Assembly (NCBI GenBank): GCA_937934645.1
Contig: CALGYZ010000054.1
Coordinates: 1 to 64,000, forward strand
DNA length: 64,000 nucleotides
Reading direction: 5' to 3'
Source: an uncultured Bacillaceae bacterium
Lineage (GTDB): Bacteria > Bacillota > Bacilli > Bacillales > Caldibacillaceae
The position numbers and the translations under genes were made by a program. The notes under the pieces are model-generated. The model was given only the letters and a program-made list of their open reading frames with translations, was not told the DNA's origin and did not search any database. Positions within the stretch are counted from its first letter, which is position 1; each line of letters starts with the position of its first letter. Below, one piece after another: positions 1 through 9,804 of the stretch.

Positions 1-52
1 CAGCGACCTCTACCCTGTCAAGGTAGCGCTCTCCCAGCTGAGCTACGGAATC
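1..52 (-). tRNA. tRNA-Val (GAC anticodon), partial, cut by the window edge
   Basis: On the minus strand the acceptor 5' strand GATTCCG (52 to 46) is followed by TA, a D-arm and the anticodon arm CTACC-TTGACAG-GGTAG. The seven-base loop TTGACAG gives anticodon GAC, which reads valine GUC/GUU codons. The T-arm and 3' acceptor lie beyond base 1. It may belong to a larger tRNA cluster to the left, which cannot be seen here. Confidence 0.93.
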
Positions 53-172
53 ATTTTTATTTCCTAGTGTGTGCATTTTTAATATAATACAATTAATTTT
101 TATTGTCAAGGGGAAAATGCTTTTTTTTACGAAATTTTCTGTGCAGAAGAGTAAAGGTCAGCGGGAAGACCT

Positions 173-1348
173 TTACTCTCCGCTTACAGTGGTTTCATTC
201 CCGCTTGACCGGCTTGATTGTTGTCCGGGCAGAAGGTTTTCCGAGTTTTTCTTTTTAGATCGGTTTTTAACGTATGCGATCATGAAAAGAAGGATCGGAA
301 TGATTACTTGCATCGGTAAGTGAAAATAAATGGGAACGACATCAAGACCTTCTAATATATGTTCGGCAAAGTTGCTGGCGATGATCATTGAAAGAATAAG
401 AATGATTACCCCAAAAGGAAATGTAATTTCCCTGTGGGATTGCAGATGAAAAAGATTGGCAAGACCGGTGACAGCTGCGTAGAGAAAGATTGAGATTTTA
501 AAAAATGCACCGATAAATAAAGCAACAAGGAAAAAAACGTCTATTCTTTCTAAAAAATTAGCCACACTGATTTCCTGGACTGTTGCTAAAAGGGGAAAAG
601 GAGAATTTTCCACGACGGTGATGCCGATCGAAAGGATATTAAGCAGCATTGTAAGTGATAAGTTGATTCCGCTGGTCAAAATCGCCAAAATTCCGATTGT
701 ACGCGCTTTTTTTGTATCATTTAAATACGGAAAAATACAGGAAAAGACAACCAGTTCCCCGAAAGGAACATACAAAGTTTCGTTTGCCACCGTTTTAATA
801 ATCGGTTTTATCCCGTATTCCAATACAGGCCGCATCCGGTCAAAAACAATCACATCGGATGCTAAAAGAAGAAAGATGCCTGTAAATGCCAGAAAATAGA
901 TAACAATAAGATTTAGTTCACCTGTTCTTGCCAGTGTTTCAATGCCTTTTATTACACCATATATAATCAATAAAATCATAATGGAATTGATGATGAACAA
1001 AGGTGTTTCCGGATAAGAAAACGTCAGGACCAATTCACCAAAATCACGCAAGACCCTTGAAGCCAAATATAGAAAATAAATAATGTAAATATAACTTAAC
1101 GGAATGCCGATCCATTTCCCGGTAATTTTCGGAATATAACCTGTGATAATATCTCCGGGATAATAACGATGCAACTGCCAATAAACAAGAAACAGCAAAC
1201 AGCCGAGAGAAGCACCCGCCATGATGGCGATCCACGCATCCCTTCCGGCACCGATTCCCAAGCCGATCACCAGGGATGTGCCGGTTTCAAACAAAACAAT
1301 TAATACAAAAAACTGTAACCGGTCAATTTTTGCATTTTCCATAGCCAT
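173..1348 (-). CDS. gerKB: Spore germination receptor B subunit (GerAB/GerKB family permease-like protein)
   Basis: This is the integral-membrane B subunit of a GerA-type nutrient germinant receptor, which sits in the inner spore membrane and contributes to germinant recognition. The 391-residue protein is almost wholly hydrophobic, with about ten predicted membrane segments, as expected for the APC-related GerAB family, and ends in a short basic, polar tail. The ATG at 1348 follows an AAAGG-type ribosome-binding site; a second ATG two codons later is possible. It is the last gene of a leftward A-C-B operon, nine bases after the C subunit. That order matches B. subtilis gerK rather than gerA or gerB. 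The germinant cannot be told from sequence. Confidence 0.9.
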   Translation of the reverse strand: MAMENAKIDRLQFFVLIVLFETGTSLVIGLGIGAGRDAWIAIMAGASLGCLLFLVYWQLHRYYPGDIITGYIPKITGKWIGIPLSYIYIIYFLYLASRVLRDFGELVLTFSYPETPLFIINSIMILLIIYGVIKGIETLARTGELNLIVIYFLAFTGIFLLLASDVIVFDRMRPVLEYGIKPIIKTVANETLYVPFGELVVFSCIFPYLNDTKKARTIGILAILTSGINLSLTMLLNILSIGITVVENSPFPLLATVQEISVANFLERIDVFFLVALFIGAFFKISIFLYAAVTGLANLFHLQSHREITFPFGVIILILSMIIASNFAEHILEGLDVVPIYFHLPMQVIIPILLFMIAYVKNRSKKKNSENLLPGQQSSRSSGNETTVSGE

Positions 1349-1357
1349 TCAACGCCT

Positions 1358-2572
1358 TTAATTTTCTTTCATCTCATAATAATACGGTTTTATTCGTGAT
1401 TCAGTCCTGCGTATATAAGAATGAACAGACACAGAAACATCTAAGTCCGGGAGAATAGATTCCCGCCATTCCTTTAAATGTTTTGTCCAATATTTTGGAT
1501 AATGGACCCGGAGTTTGTTCCCGAGCATCAAAAAATCGCTTTTTTTCTCTTTTGAAAGTTGGACTGCCGCCAAAACTTCCTGTTTAATTTTCTTTTCAAT
1601 GGATTTTTCCAACTCATTGATCAGATCCGGATCGGACAAGTCTATGGGGACATGAACTTCCGCAAGGTTTCCCTCCGTATCAATATGAATATGAAAAGAA
1701 GGCTTACCATTTTTCAGTTGCGGTTCAACTTTCGACTTTGTCCGCATTACTCGGTAGGAAAAGGCTTTTTTATGTTCTTTCCAGTCAAAAGCGATCGCGG
1801 AATTGCGGACTTTTCCCCGCACCCATAAAATTCCCCGCGCACTGTCTTCTTCAGCCCAACCGACAAGTTTTCCATCCTTGAATATTCCGATGGCGTCTGT
1901 CAAAATTTGCGCCGCTACTTTCGCTTGTTTTAGCCCTTCTTCCGTTTTGCCTTTTTCACGGTCCCCCTCAATGATAAATCCCGTAACAACAGGATCCGCT
2001 CCCGCCAGATATGCTTCATCGATAAAATTTCCTACATTGGTATTTATACTCCTACCCCAGAATCTTTCACTGTAGTCCAATATTTTAATAATTTTAGTGG
2101 CGGGGATCTGATCAATCGGTGCTAATATTTGCAAAAATTCTTCGGCAGTCGTTTGTCTGGCAATGACGAGTTTGGCGGTTATTCGGATTTGTATGATCCG
2201 TTCAAGGGCATCAAATAGTTCGATAACTCCTTCCTTTGCCAAATCTTCGCTTATCACAACCAAGTTTGTGTGGGAATAGTATAGAATTCTTGATATATGA
2301 TCGATGGCTTCTCTTGTTGCTTCCAAAATTGTTCTTCCGTAACCGGTGTAAATGGTTACGGGCGGTCCTTGTTCCCCCGAATACCGGCTACTTCCGGCAA
2401 CGTTTTTCGGGTTTACGACTTGTAATGTTGCCACAATATCGCCTTTTTCGTTTTTGTCAATACCCAAAGCCACGACGAAAGCAATATCGGTTAATTCTTT
2501 CTGGCTCCAACAGGCGGTTAAAAAGTTGGCCGTAACGATAAATAAACAAATGATAAGGATTTTTTTTGGCAT
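1358..2572 (-). CDS. gerKC: Spore germination receptor C subunit, lipoprotein (GerAC/GerKC family)
   Basis: This is the lipoprotein subunit of the germinant receptor, anchored to the outer face of the inner spore membrane. Starting at the ATG at 2572, the protein has a lysine-rich N-terminus, a hydrophobic stretch and a lipobox LTAC with the lipid-bearing cysteine at residue 21. The mature part of about 385 residues matches the usual GerAC size. An upstream in-frame start at 2620 would put 16 residues before the signal peptide and lacks a good ribosome-binding site, so it was not used. The gene lies 16 bases after the A subunit. Confidence 0.92.
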   Translation of the reverse strand: MPKKILIICLFIVTANFLTACWSQKELTDIAFVVALGIDKNEKGDIVATLQVVNPKNVAGSSRYSGEQGPPVTIYTGYGRTILEATREAIDHISRILYYSHTNLVVISEDLAKEGVIELFDALERIIQIRITAKLVIARQTTAEEFLQILAPIDQIPATKIIKILDYSERFWGRSINTNVGNFIDEAYLAGADPVVTGFIIEGDREKGKTEEGLKQAKVAAQILTDAIGIFKDGKLVGWAEEDSARGILWVRGKVRNSAIAFDWKEHKKAFSYRVMRTKSKVEPQLKNGKPSFHIHIDTEGNLAEVHVPIDLSDPDLINELEKSIEKKIKQEVLAAVQLSKEKKSDFLMLGNKLRVHYPKYWTKHLKEWRESILPDLDVSVSVHSYIRRTESRIKPYYYEMKEN

Positions 2573-2588
2573 AACATCACCCGATTGT

Positions 2589-4223
2589 TTAATTATTCCG
2601 GGGGGACGGCGGTTGCTCATTGCCTTGACGCTTAATATTTTTCTGGCTAATTAATTTCGGCCGGATATTTTTCGCCCATGTCGGCATGCGGATTAATGTG
2701 TCACCCAGATTTTTCATCATTGCCGGGGCAAGGGGTGACATATACGGAACGCCGTACGAGCGCAGACTGCAAAGGTGTAGGGTCATGAACATCAAGCCGG
2801 AAATCATTCCGTAAAACCCTATAAATGCGGCCAAAAACATAAGGATAAACCGTATGAGCCGGATGGAGATGGCCACAGAAAAAGATGGGGTGGCAAAACT
2901 GGCGATGGCGGTGATCGCCACAACGATAACCATTGCAGGAGAAACAATTCCGGCTTCAACGGCTGCCTGGCCGATTACCAGGGCACCGACAATGGAAACC
3001 GCTTGTCCGATCGTCCGTGGTAGTCTTACCCCTGCTTCCCGCAAAATTTCAAACGTAATTTCCATAATGAATGCCTCCACAAAAGCCGGAAAGGGGACAG
3101 CTTCCCTTTGGGCGGCGATTGTAATGATCAGGATCGTCGGGATCATTTCCTGGTGGAAAGTTGTGATTGCTACGTATGTTGCAGGAGCGACCAATGATAT
3201 GAAAAAGACCAGAATCCGTAATATCCGGATGGCAGCACTAATATCGAATCTCGTACTGTAATCATCCGCAGCTTGAAAAAATTCGATGAATAAAGCAGGA
3301 ACCGTCAGGACGAAGGGCGATCCGCTGACTAAAACAGCGACCCTTCCTTCCAGCAGGTTAGCTGCCACAACATCCGGTCTTTCCGTTTGAAAAACGGTCG
3401 GAAAAAATGTATACGTTCTTTCTTCAATAAATTGTTCAATTTCACCGGATTCTATGATGGAATCGGTATCGATCCGTTTGATCCTCTTTTTCACTTCACG
3501 GACGATTTTGTCATTGGCGATCCCGTTAATATACATAATGCCGATTTTATTTTTGTTAACTTTTCCGACTGTCAGCGTTTCCAGCCAAAGATGGGGATTT
3601 TTAATTCTTCTTCTGATTAAAGCGACGTTTGTATTTAACGATTCGGTAAAGGCATCCCTCGGCCCGCGGATCGATACTTCTGTCTCCGGCGGTGTTATTT
3701 GCCGTTTTTCACCACCGGAGGTTTTTGTTGCCAGCACTTTTTTATATCCGTCAATGAGAATTAACGTTTCACCGGATAATAAAGAATCAAAAAATGTATT
3801 CCAGTCATATACAGATTCTGCGGCAGTAACGGAAAGCACTTTTTTTTCAATGACGTCAAAAATTTTATTTCTGTCAGCTTCCCGGATTGTTTTTTCGTTT
3901 GATATAAGGGAATGGATAATATTTTCATTGACGGTCCGGCCATTGATTAATCCGTCTATCATGATAATGGCTGCTTGAATTGGCTGCTCTGTGGGCAATT
4001 CAAGTTTCCGGATGATTAGATCGGAACTGTCCCCCAGTGTTTTCATGATGATTTGTATATTCTCACCAATCTTATTTTTAAAATATTTTTCCTCCAGTTG
4101 GTCTGCCTGTCCGCTCGTATCGTTTTGTTGATTTGTTTGTGATTGTTTCTGCATAAATTGGGAATTTTGTTTTTTCCGTTGTTTTCTTCGTTTGAAAATA
4201 TTAAAGATCGAAAGTAAAATCAT
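2589..4223 (-). CDS. gerKA: Spore germination receptor A subunit (GerAA/GerKA family)
   Basis: This is the A subunit of a GerA-type germinant receptor in the spore inner membrane. The 544 residues comprise a long hydrophilic Gln/Lys-rich N-terminal domain of about 290 residues and a C-terminal half with several membrane segments, the standard GerAA layout. The early run of K, Q and N residues (about residues 10-40) is typical of the GerA-A family. The ATG at 4223 sits eight bases after AAGGAG; a GTG three codons upstream lies too close to that site. It is the first gene of the A-C-B operon and has a sigma-G-like promoter about 45 bases upstream. Confidence 0.92.
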   Translation of the reverse strand: MILLSIFNIFKRRKQRKKQNSQFMQKQSQTNQQNDTSGQADQLEEKYFKNKIGENIQIIMKTLGDSSDLIIRKLELPTEQPIQAAIIMIDGLINGRTVNENIIHSLISNEKTIREADRNKIFDVIEKKVLSVTAAESVYDWNTFFDSLLSGETLILIDGYKKVLATKTSGGEKRQITPPETEVSIRGPRDAFTESLNTNVALIRRRIKNPHLWLETLTVGKVNKNKIGIMYINGIANDKIVREVKKRIKRIDTDSIIESGEIEQFIEERTYTFFPTVFQTERPDVVAANLLEGRVAVLVSGSPFVLTVPALFIEFFQAADDYSTRFDISAAIRILRILVFFISLVAPATYVAITTFHQEMIPTILIITIAAQREAVPFPAFVEAFIMEITFEILREAGVRLPRTIGQAVSIVGALVIGQAAVEAGIVSPAMVIVVAITAIASFATPSFSVAISIRLIRFILMFLAAFIGFYGMISGLMFMTLHLCSLRSYGVPYMSPLAPAMMKNLGDTLIRMPTWAKNIRPKLISQKNIKRQGNEQPPSPRNN

Positions 4224-4267
4224 CCGACCCACTCCTTACAGCCATTACCATGATTTAGCTCATCAAT

Positions 4268-4296
4268 TAATATTTGTTATCTGTGGTAAAATATAC
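4268..4296 (-). promoter_or_regulatory. Putative sigma-G (forespore) promoter of the germination operon
   Basis: On the minus strand a GTATA box (4296-4292) and an AATATTA box (4274-4268) are separated by 17 bases. This resembles the sigma-G pattern of GNATR and CATNNTA with one mismatch in the -10 box. GerA-type operons are known sigma-G targets. The same AATATTA box at the same spacing precedes the SASP gene at 10887. Confidence 0.45.
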
Positions 4297-4411
4297 AACC
4301 CGGCTGAAATCATTCCAGGGGAGTGTAACAGCCGTATGGACATAGGATTTCATTTTTTGCCGAAAATATATATACTAAAGTTTATTCAGTAAAAAGCAGG
4401 GAGAGCGGATC

Positions 4412-4657
4412 ATGAAAAAGATTGGGATTATATTATTAAGCTTAATATCGTTAACGGGTCTGAGTGTCGGAATGGATATTTTAACGGGTTATGATTTTGA
4501 TTATTCTTTAAAAAATTTAATCAACCCGTTTAAAATAATGGAATTGTCGGAACTGTTGTTTTTAATGTTTTTGGTATTGATTTGCATCATCCAACTATCC
4601 AGGCGGTTAATCCAAAAATGGCTTCATAAAGATCAATTCAATCAAAACGGGAAATAA
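4412..4657 (+). CDS. Small two-segment membrane protein, unrecognised
   Basis: The 81-residue protein has two hydrophobic stretches (about residues 4-24 and 46-64) separated by a polar loop and followed by a basic tail (LSRRLIQKWLHKDQ). The ATG at 4412 follows a GGGAGAG ribosome-binding site. It is divergent from the germination operon and stands alone before prfC. I do not recognise a family and assign no function. The good start site and clean membrane topology argue that it is real. Confidence 0.7.
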   Translation: MKKIGIILLSLISLTGLSVGMDILTGYDFDYSLKNLINPFKIMELSELLFLMFLVLICIIQLSRRLIQKWLHKDQFNQNGK

Positions 4658-4760
4658 ACGGTTTTCCCTTTAAAAGTTGTGAAATCATGTTGCATTGCCG
4701 TCCGGCCAGTTGTAATATTTTTTGTATCATAAAAGTTCTGTTCAGAAAGGAATTATTAGA

Positions 4761-6335
4761 ATGAAAAATTTTTCGGATGAAGTAAAATCCCGCAGGACAT
4801 TTGCGATCATTTCCCATCCGGATGCGGGAAAAACAACATTAACTGAAAAGTTATTGTTGTTTGGCGGTGTAATTCATTCCATCGGAACGGTGAAAGGAAA
4901 GAAATCGGGAAAATATGTCACAAGTGACTGGATGGATATTGAAAAACAGCGGGGGATCTCTGTTACATCTAGTGTTATGCAATTTGACTATGACGGTTTC
5001 CGGGTAAATATCCTGGATACTCCTGGACATGACGACTTCAGTGAAGATACGTACCGGACATTGACTGCTGTGGACAGCGCCGTAATGGTCATTGACTCAG
5101 GAAAAGGTATTGAGCCGCAAACCATTAAGTTGTTTAAAGTTTGCAGAATGCGCGGTATTCCGATATTTACTTTTATTAATAAATTGGACCGTGTCGGCAG
5201 ACCGCCGCTCGATTTAATTGCTGAACTCGAAGAAGTATTGGGTATTGACGCTTATCCGATGAATTGGCCGATTGGAATGGGGAAAGAGTTTTTCGGTATA
5301 TATGACCGTTTTTACCACCGGATTGAACAATTTCGGGTAAAAGGGGAGGAGCGTTTTTTGCCGTTGAATGAAGACGGCGGACTGGAAGTCAACCATCCGA
5401 TCAAAGAGTCAAGTTTATACGGGCAAGTTATGGAAGAAATTGAATTGCTCAATGAAGCGGGAAATGTTTTTTCCGGAGAAAAAATTTTAAAAGGAAAGCT
5501 GACGCCGGTATTTTTCGGAAGTGCATTAACGGCATTCGGTGTACAGACGTTTCTGGAAACTTATCTCAAATTTGCACCAGGACCGCAGCCGAGACAATCG
5601 GATCAGGGTCCTGTTGATCCGTTGACAGAAAGATTTTCCGGTTATGTTTTTAAAATCCAGGCGAACATGAATCCACAACACAGGGACCGGATCGCATTTG
5701 TCCGCATCTGTTCGGGACAGTTCCAGCGCGGGATGACCGTGACTCTGGCAAGAACAGGAAAAACGGTAAAACTAATGCAATCCACTTCATTTTTGGCCGA
5801 TGACCGTAAAACCGTTGAAGAAGCGGTAAGCGGGGATATTATCGGTATATATGATCCGGGAATATATCAAATTGGTGACACGCTTTTGGAAGGGAAACCG
5901 GTTTTTCAATATAAACCTTTGCCGCAATTCACTCCTGAATTATTTGCCCGGGTAACACCGAAAAATGTTATGAAACAAAAGCAATTTCATAAAGGAATCC
6001 GCCAGCTCGTTCAGGAAGGTGCTATACAGTTATACAGCACGAAATTTGAAGAGTATATTCTCGGGGCAGTCGGACAGCTCCAATTTGAAGTGTTTGAACA
6101 CCGCATGAAAAAAGAATACAATGTGGATGTAGTTATGGAGTATCTTGGTTCAAAGGTCATACGCTGGGTAAAAACGGATTCTCTAGATGAAAGTTTAAAC
6201 ACTCCTAGGAGTATGTTAGTCAGGGACCGTCATGACCGGTATGTATTTTTATTTGAAAACGACTTTGCCCTGCGCTGGTTTCAGGATAAACATCCAGATG
6301 TTGAACTTTATAATCCGATGGACGATGTAAAATAA
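4761..6335 (+). CDS. prfC: Peptide chain release factor 3 (RF3)
   Basis: This class II release factor is a GTPase that recycles RF1/RF2 from the ribosome after peptide release. The 524 residues have an EF-G-like GTPase domain with the P-loop SHPDAGKTT near the N-terminus, the switch motif DTPGHDDF and NKLD, followed by the beta-barrel and RF3-specific C-terminal domains. The ATG at 4761 follows AGAAAGGA; an in-frame start 39 bases upstream has no ribosome-binding site. RF3 occurs patchily among bacteria and, as far as I recall, is absent from B. subtilis 168, so it is an accessory factor here. The typA gene in this window is a related GTPase with a different job. Confidence 0.95.
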   Translation: MKNFSDEVKSRRTFAIISHPDAGKTTLTEKLLLFGGVIHSIGTVKGKKSGKYVTSDWMDIEKQRGISVTSSVMQFDYDGFRVNILDTPGHDDFSEDTYRTLTAVDSAVMVIDSGKGIEPQTIKLFKVCRMRGIPIFTFINKLDRVGRPPLDLIAELEEVLGIDAYPMNWPIGMGKEFFGIYDRFYHRIEQFRVKGEERFLPLNEDGGLEVNHPIKESSLYGQVMEEIELLNEAGNVFSGEKILKGKLTPVFFGSALTAFGVQTFLETYLKFAPGPQPRQSDQGPVDPLTERFSGYVFKIQANMNPQHRDRIAFVRICSGQFQRGMTVTLARTGKTVKLMQSTSFLADDRKTVEEAVSGDIIGIYDPGIYQIGDTLLEGKPVFQYKPLPQFTPELFARVTPKNVMKQKQFHKGIRQLVQEGAIQLYSTKFEEYILGAVGQLQFEVFEHRMKKEYNVDVVMEYLGSKVIRWVKTDSLDESLNTPRSMLVRDRHDRYVFLFENDFALRWFQDKHPDVELYNPMDDVK

Positions 6336-6423
6336 ATGACAGTGTTCTCTTACAAAAGTACGAGTCTTTCCAAAATCAACCGTTGTGTTAGAGTTTGAAT
6401 GATCAAAAAATGGTGGGTGGAAA

Positions 6424-9400
6424 ATGAAAATCAGTAATTTTTCTATTAATCGGCCGGTATTTACACTTGTTACGATGTTTTTAGTCATAATTCTCGGCAT
6501 TGTGTCCTTTACAAAAATTCCGTTAAAATTAATTCCCGACCTAAAGGCACCGGTCGGTGTCGTCGTTACGAACTATCCGGGAACGGGGCCGGAAGAAGTG
6601 CTGGATAAAGTAACGGTCCCATTAGAAAAAAATTTATCTACGGTTCCCGGTTTGAAAAATATTATGTCAACTTCACGTGAAGGTTCTAATCTGATTTTAC
6701 TTGAATTTTCCTGGTCTGTTGATATTGACGAAATTCAAACGGATGTCCTGCAAAAAATCGATCAGACACCGCTGCCGGATGATGCCGAAAAACCGAGGTT
6801 TTTAAAATTTGACCCGTCCCAGCTTCCGGTTATGCAGCTGGCGCTCCGCAGCGGGGGCAATGATGAAGAACTGCAACAATTGGCTGAAAATCTCGAACAG
6901 GAACTTTCCCGTGTGGAAGGGGTAGCCAGTGTAACGGTTACCGGTTCTTTAATCAAAGATATTGTTGTTGAACTTGACCAGGAAAAGCTGGAGCAATACA
7001 AATTAACCCAGGAAGACATCGTTAATGTTATTTCTGCCAATGAAATATCACTGCCCGGCCAGACCGTGATCTCGGGAGAAAAGGAATTAACGACCCGGAT
7101 CATCAGCACCGTGGATTCAGCCGATGCTGTTAAAGATCTTGTCATTACCGTCAACCCTCTCACGGGAGAGGAAATAACGGTCGGGGATGTAAGTCATGTT
7201 GAAATGAAAAAGCAGGATCAATCAATTATTACAAGGGCCAATGAAGAGCCGGCTGTTTTAATGAGTGTTCTGCAAAAATCTGAAGCGAATACAGCGGAAG
7301 TTTCCGAACAGTTCCAGAAAACACTGAAAGAATTATTAAGTCTGGAAAAATATAAAGATATTAAGGCAGATGTCCTGTTTGACCAGGGCGAATATATTCA
7401 AATCGTTATTAAAAATATTGTCCAATCTTTAATTCTTGGTGCTTTGTTTGCATCGGTTGTTTTGTTCTTCTTTTTAAGGGGAATAAAAAATCCGTTAATT
7501 ATATCTGTTGCCATTCCGTATTCCGTTATTGTTACTTTTGTATTAATTTATCTGGCTGATTTTTCTCTTAACCTGATGACACTCGGGGGACTGGCACTCG
7601 GTGTTGGAATGCTTGTTGATAACTCCATTGTGGTGATTGAAAATATCAACCGGCACCTCGACATGGGGAAAAGTCCGAAGGAAGCGGCCCGTTTTGGTGT
7701 GAAAGAAATTGGGTCGGCCATTATCGCTTCCACTTTAACAACAATTGCTGTATTTGTACCGGTTATTTTTATAGAGGGCATAATCGGGTCATTGATGCTA
7801 GAGTTTTCATTGACGATTGCTTTTAGCTTGTTCTCTTCTTTATTTGTAGCTGTAACTGTAGTACCGATGCTTGCCAGCCGGTTCTTAAAAAAGCCGGAAG
7901 AAAACGTGGAGGAGAAACGGCAAAAGTCCAAACCATTAAAAGGAATGGAACGGGCGATAAAATGGTGCTTGCGCCACCGGTTTGCCGTTTTGTCCCTCGT
8001 ATTTATTTTTCTGGCCGTTAGTGTTTTCGGTTTGCGGAGTATCGGTGCACAATTATTTCCGCCGACGGATGAAGGATTTTTTACCATCTCTGTACAGTTA
8101 GAAAACGGGACTGCGCTAACTGAAACCGACAAGGTTGTGCAGGCTGTCGAAAATGAATTGAAAGATGAAGAGGCGGTGGATGTTTATGTCAGTCTTGTCG
8201 GCTCTACCCAGCAGCAATCCGCCCAGGGGAATACGTCCAGAAACAGTGCAGAAATTTACGTGAAAATGAAGGAACTGGACGAACGGGATGTGTCAGTTTT
8301 TGAATTCACCGAAGAAAAATTGAAGGATTTTGAAAAAGCCGCGAAAAAAATAAATGAATCGGCGGAAGTATCCGTATTTATGCATTCATCGACGGGTATG
8401 GAGCCAAATACACTATCATTCAATGTTACTGACTCGAATCAAAAACGTCTGGAAGAAAACGTGAATAAAATTGTTGCTGAATTGGATGAAATGGATGAAG
8501 TTGTTGAGCTCTCAACGGATTTGACGGAAACGGTAGAGGAAGTGCAAATTACCGTTGATAAAAAGCGTGCCCTGGAAAACGGCTTAACCCCTGCACAAGT
8601 GGCCCTGTTCGTCAACGATGTAACCCGAGGGGTGACAGTTGCGAATGTTACCGATCAAAACCAAAATATCATGGATGTAAAAGTATTATATGATGCAGAG
8701 ATTACAAGGGATATCGACCAATTGAAAAAGCTGTTAATCCGGAACAATAACGGAGAATATGTAACGCTGGAAGATGTTACCGATATCAGCATCGGAGAGA
8801 GTCCCGTCCATTTTCAAAGACATAACCAGCAAAGTGTTATTAACATTTCAATAAAATATTCCAATGACTTAACGGTCGGTGAAATGAGCGGGAAGGTCGA
8901 AGAAAAAATTGAAAAACTCGATTTACCGGAAGAAACAAAAATATCCTATACAGGCGAGCAGGATTTGTTGCAATCGACCATTAAAGATTTGGTATTGGCG
9001 CTGATTCTAGCGGTTATATTCGTCTATATTGTGATGGCGGCACAATTTGAATCGTTTAAATATCCGTTGATCATTATGTTTTCAGTTCCGTTTTACATTG
9101 TAGGGGTGAGCGCAGGTCTCATCGTCACGAATACGCCGTATAGTGTAATGGCGGTTGTCGGCATTATTGTGCTTTCCGGCATTGTCGTCAACAATGCGAT
9201 TGTGATTGTTGACTATATTAATAAACTGAAAAGTTACGGCATGAATTCATATGATGCGATTGTCCAGTCTGCAAAGGACCGTCTCCGTCCCGTATTAATG
9301 ATGACATTGACAACGATTTTGGGACTGTTGCCTTTGGCGGTCGGGATCGGTGAAGGCTCAGAAATCAACCGTCCGATGGGAATTGTTGTCATCGGCGGGC

Positions 9401-9501
9401 TAATCAGCAGCACATTTTTAACATTATTTGTTATTCCTGTCCTGTACAGTTTGTTTGATAAAGAAACCCGTTATTTAAACCGGAAACGGAATCCCTTATA
9501 A
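6424..9501 (+). CDS. swrC: RND-family efflux transporter, SwrC/YerP type
   Basis: This is a proton-driven multidrug or lipopeptide exporter of the AcrB superfamily. The 1025 residues start with an N-terminal membrane segment after MKISNFSINRPVFT, then two large extracytoplasmic loops flanking membrane blocks at about residues 330-500 and 845-1015, the duplicated RND architecture. The motif GVGMLVDNSIVVIENINR (about 395-412) carries the acidic relay residue of membrane helix 4. In B. subtilis, SwrC supports surfactin resistance and swarming. No outer-membrane factor is needed in a Gram-positive cell. It stands alone, 88 bases after prfC, and no regulator gene is adjacent. Confidence 0.93.
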   Translation: MKISNFSINRPVFTLVTMFLVIILGIVSFTKIPLKLIPDLKAPVGVVVTNYPGTGPEEVLDKVTVPLEKNLSTVPGLKNIMSTSREGSNLILLEFSWSVDIDEIQTDVLQKIDQTPLPDDAEKPRFLKFDPSQLPVMQLALRSGGNDEELQQLAENLEQELSRVEGVASVTVTGSLIKDIVVELDQEKLEQYKLTQEDIVNVISANEISLPGQTVISGEKELTTRIISTVDSADAVKDLVITVNPLTGEEITVGDVSHVEMKKQDQSIITRANEEPAVLMSVLQKSEANTAEVSEQFQKTLKELLSLEKYKDIKADVLFDQGEYIQIVIKNIVQSLILGALFASVVLFFFLRGIKNPLIISVAIPYSVIVTFVLIYLADFSLNLMTLGGLALGVGMLVDNSIVVIENINRHLDMGKSPKEAARFGVKEIGSAIIASTLTTIAVFVPVIFIEGIIGSLMLEFSLTIAFSLFSSLFVAVTVVPMLASRFLKKPEENVEEKRQKSKPLKGMERAIKWCLRHRFAVLSLVFIFLAVSVFGLRSIGAQLFPPTDEGFFTISVQLENGTALTETDKVVQAVENELKDEEAVDVYVSLVGSTQQQSAQGNTSRNSAEIYVKMKELDERDVSVFEFTEEKLKDFEKAAKKINESAEVSVFMHSSTGMEPNTLSFNVTDSNQKRLEENVNKIVAELDEMDEVVELSTDLTETVEEVQITVDKKRALENGLTPAQVALFVNDVTRGVTVANVTDQNQNIMDVKVLYDAEITRDIDQLKKLLIRNNNGEYVTLEDVTDISIGESPVHFQRHNQQSVINISIKYSNDLTVGEMSGKVEEKIEKLDLPEETKISYTGEQDLLQSTIKDLVLALILAVIFVYIVMAAQFESFKYPLIIMFSVPFYIVGVSAGLIVTNTPYSVMAVVGIIVLSGIVVNNAIVIVDYINKLKSYGMNSYDAIVQSAKDRLRPVLMMTLTTILGLLPLAVGIGEGSEINRPMGIVVIGGLISSTFLTLFVIPVLYSLFDKETRYLNRKRNPL

Positions 9502-9613
9502 AAAATTTATTAGTTTTTGAGAAATTGTTATTGCGAAAACCGCGGAAGGAATATATAATGTTATTAAAATTAAATGTGCCAAAAACTCACGTGAATCATA
9601 TACTCTCTTTCCT

Positions 9614-9751
9614 GTAAAGGGGAGTAGCGTCAGGGGAACACCCTGAAACAAAGTCGTCATTCCGTGGATTTTCCACCGGCTTTGTTGGCACCGGCATGCC
9701 ACGCGAGACCTTTACCGGCCAGACCGCGTAACTGGCCGGTAAAGGTTTTTT
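9614..9751 (+). promoter_or_regulatory. yybP-ykoY (Mn2+) riboswitch with its terminator
   Basis: The leader carries the hallmarks of the yybP-ykoY manganese riboswitch: GGGGAGTAGCG at 9619-9629, the hairpin CAGGG-GAACA-CCCTG at 9631-9645, and GCGAGACC closing the aptamer at 9703-9710. Stem P1 pairs GTAAAGG (9614-9620) with CCTTTAC (9709-9715). That same CCTTTAC is part of the 5' arm of a perfect 15-bp terminator, so the two folds exclude each other. Mn2+ binding should stabilise P1 and allow read-through into the exporter gene. Confidence 0.95.
9708..9751 (+). terminator. Riboswitch expression-platform terminator
   Basis: A perfect 15-bp stem (9708-9722 with 9732-9746) with a nine-base loop is followed by six T residues. 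Its 5' arm overlaps the 3' strand of aptamer stem P1, the usual transcriptional ON-switch arrangement. Confidence 0.93.
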
Positions 9752-9804
9752 GTTTTCCCGGAGTTTTTGTACAAGAGAAATTTGAAGACAGTGGAGGGAA
9801 TCAA

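Noticed and set aside
6762..8132. Long minus-strand frames inside the RND transporter gene
   Set aside because: They are antisense shadows of a well-supported 1025-residue gene; their products are Ser/Thr-rich with no family pattern.
9664..9804. An upstream extension of the TerC-family gene by 47 codons
   Set aside because: It would be translated from the riboswitch aptamer and terminator; the GTG at 9805 has a good ribosome-binding site.
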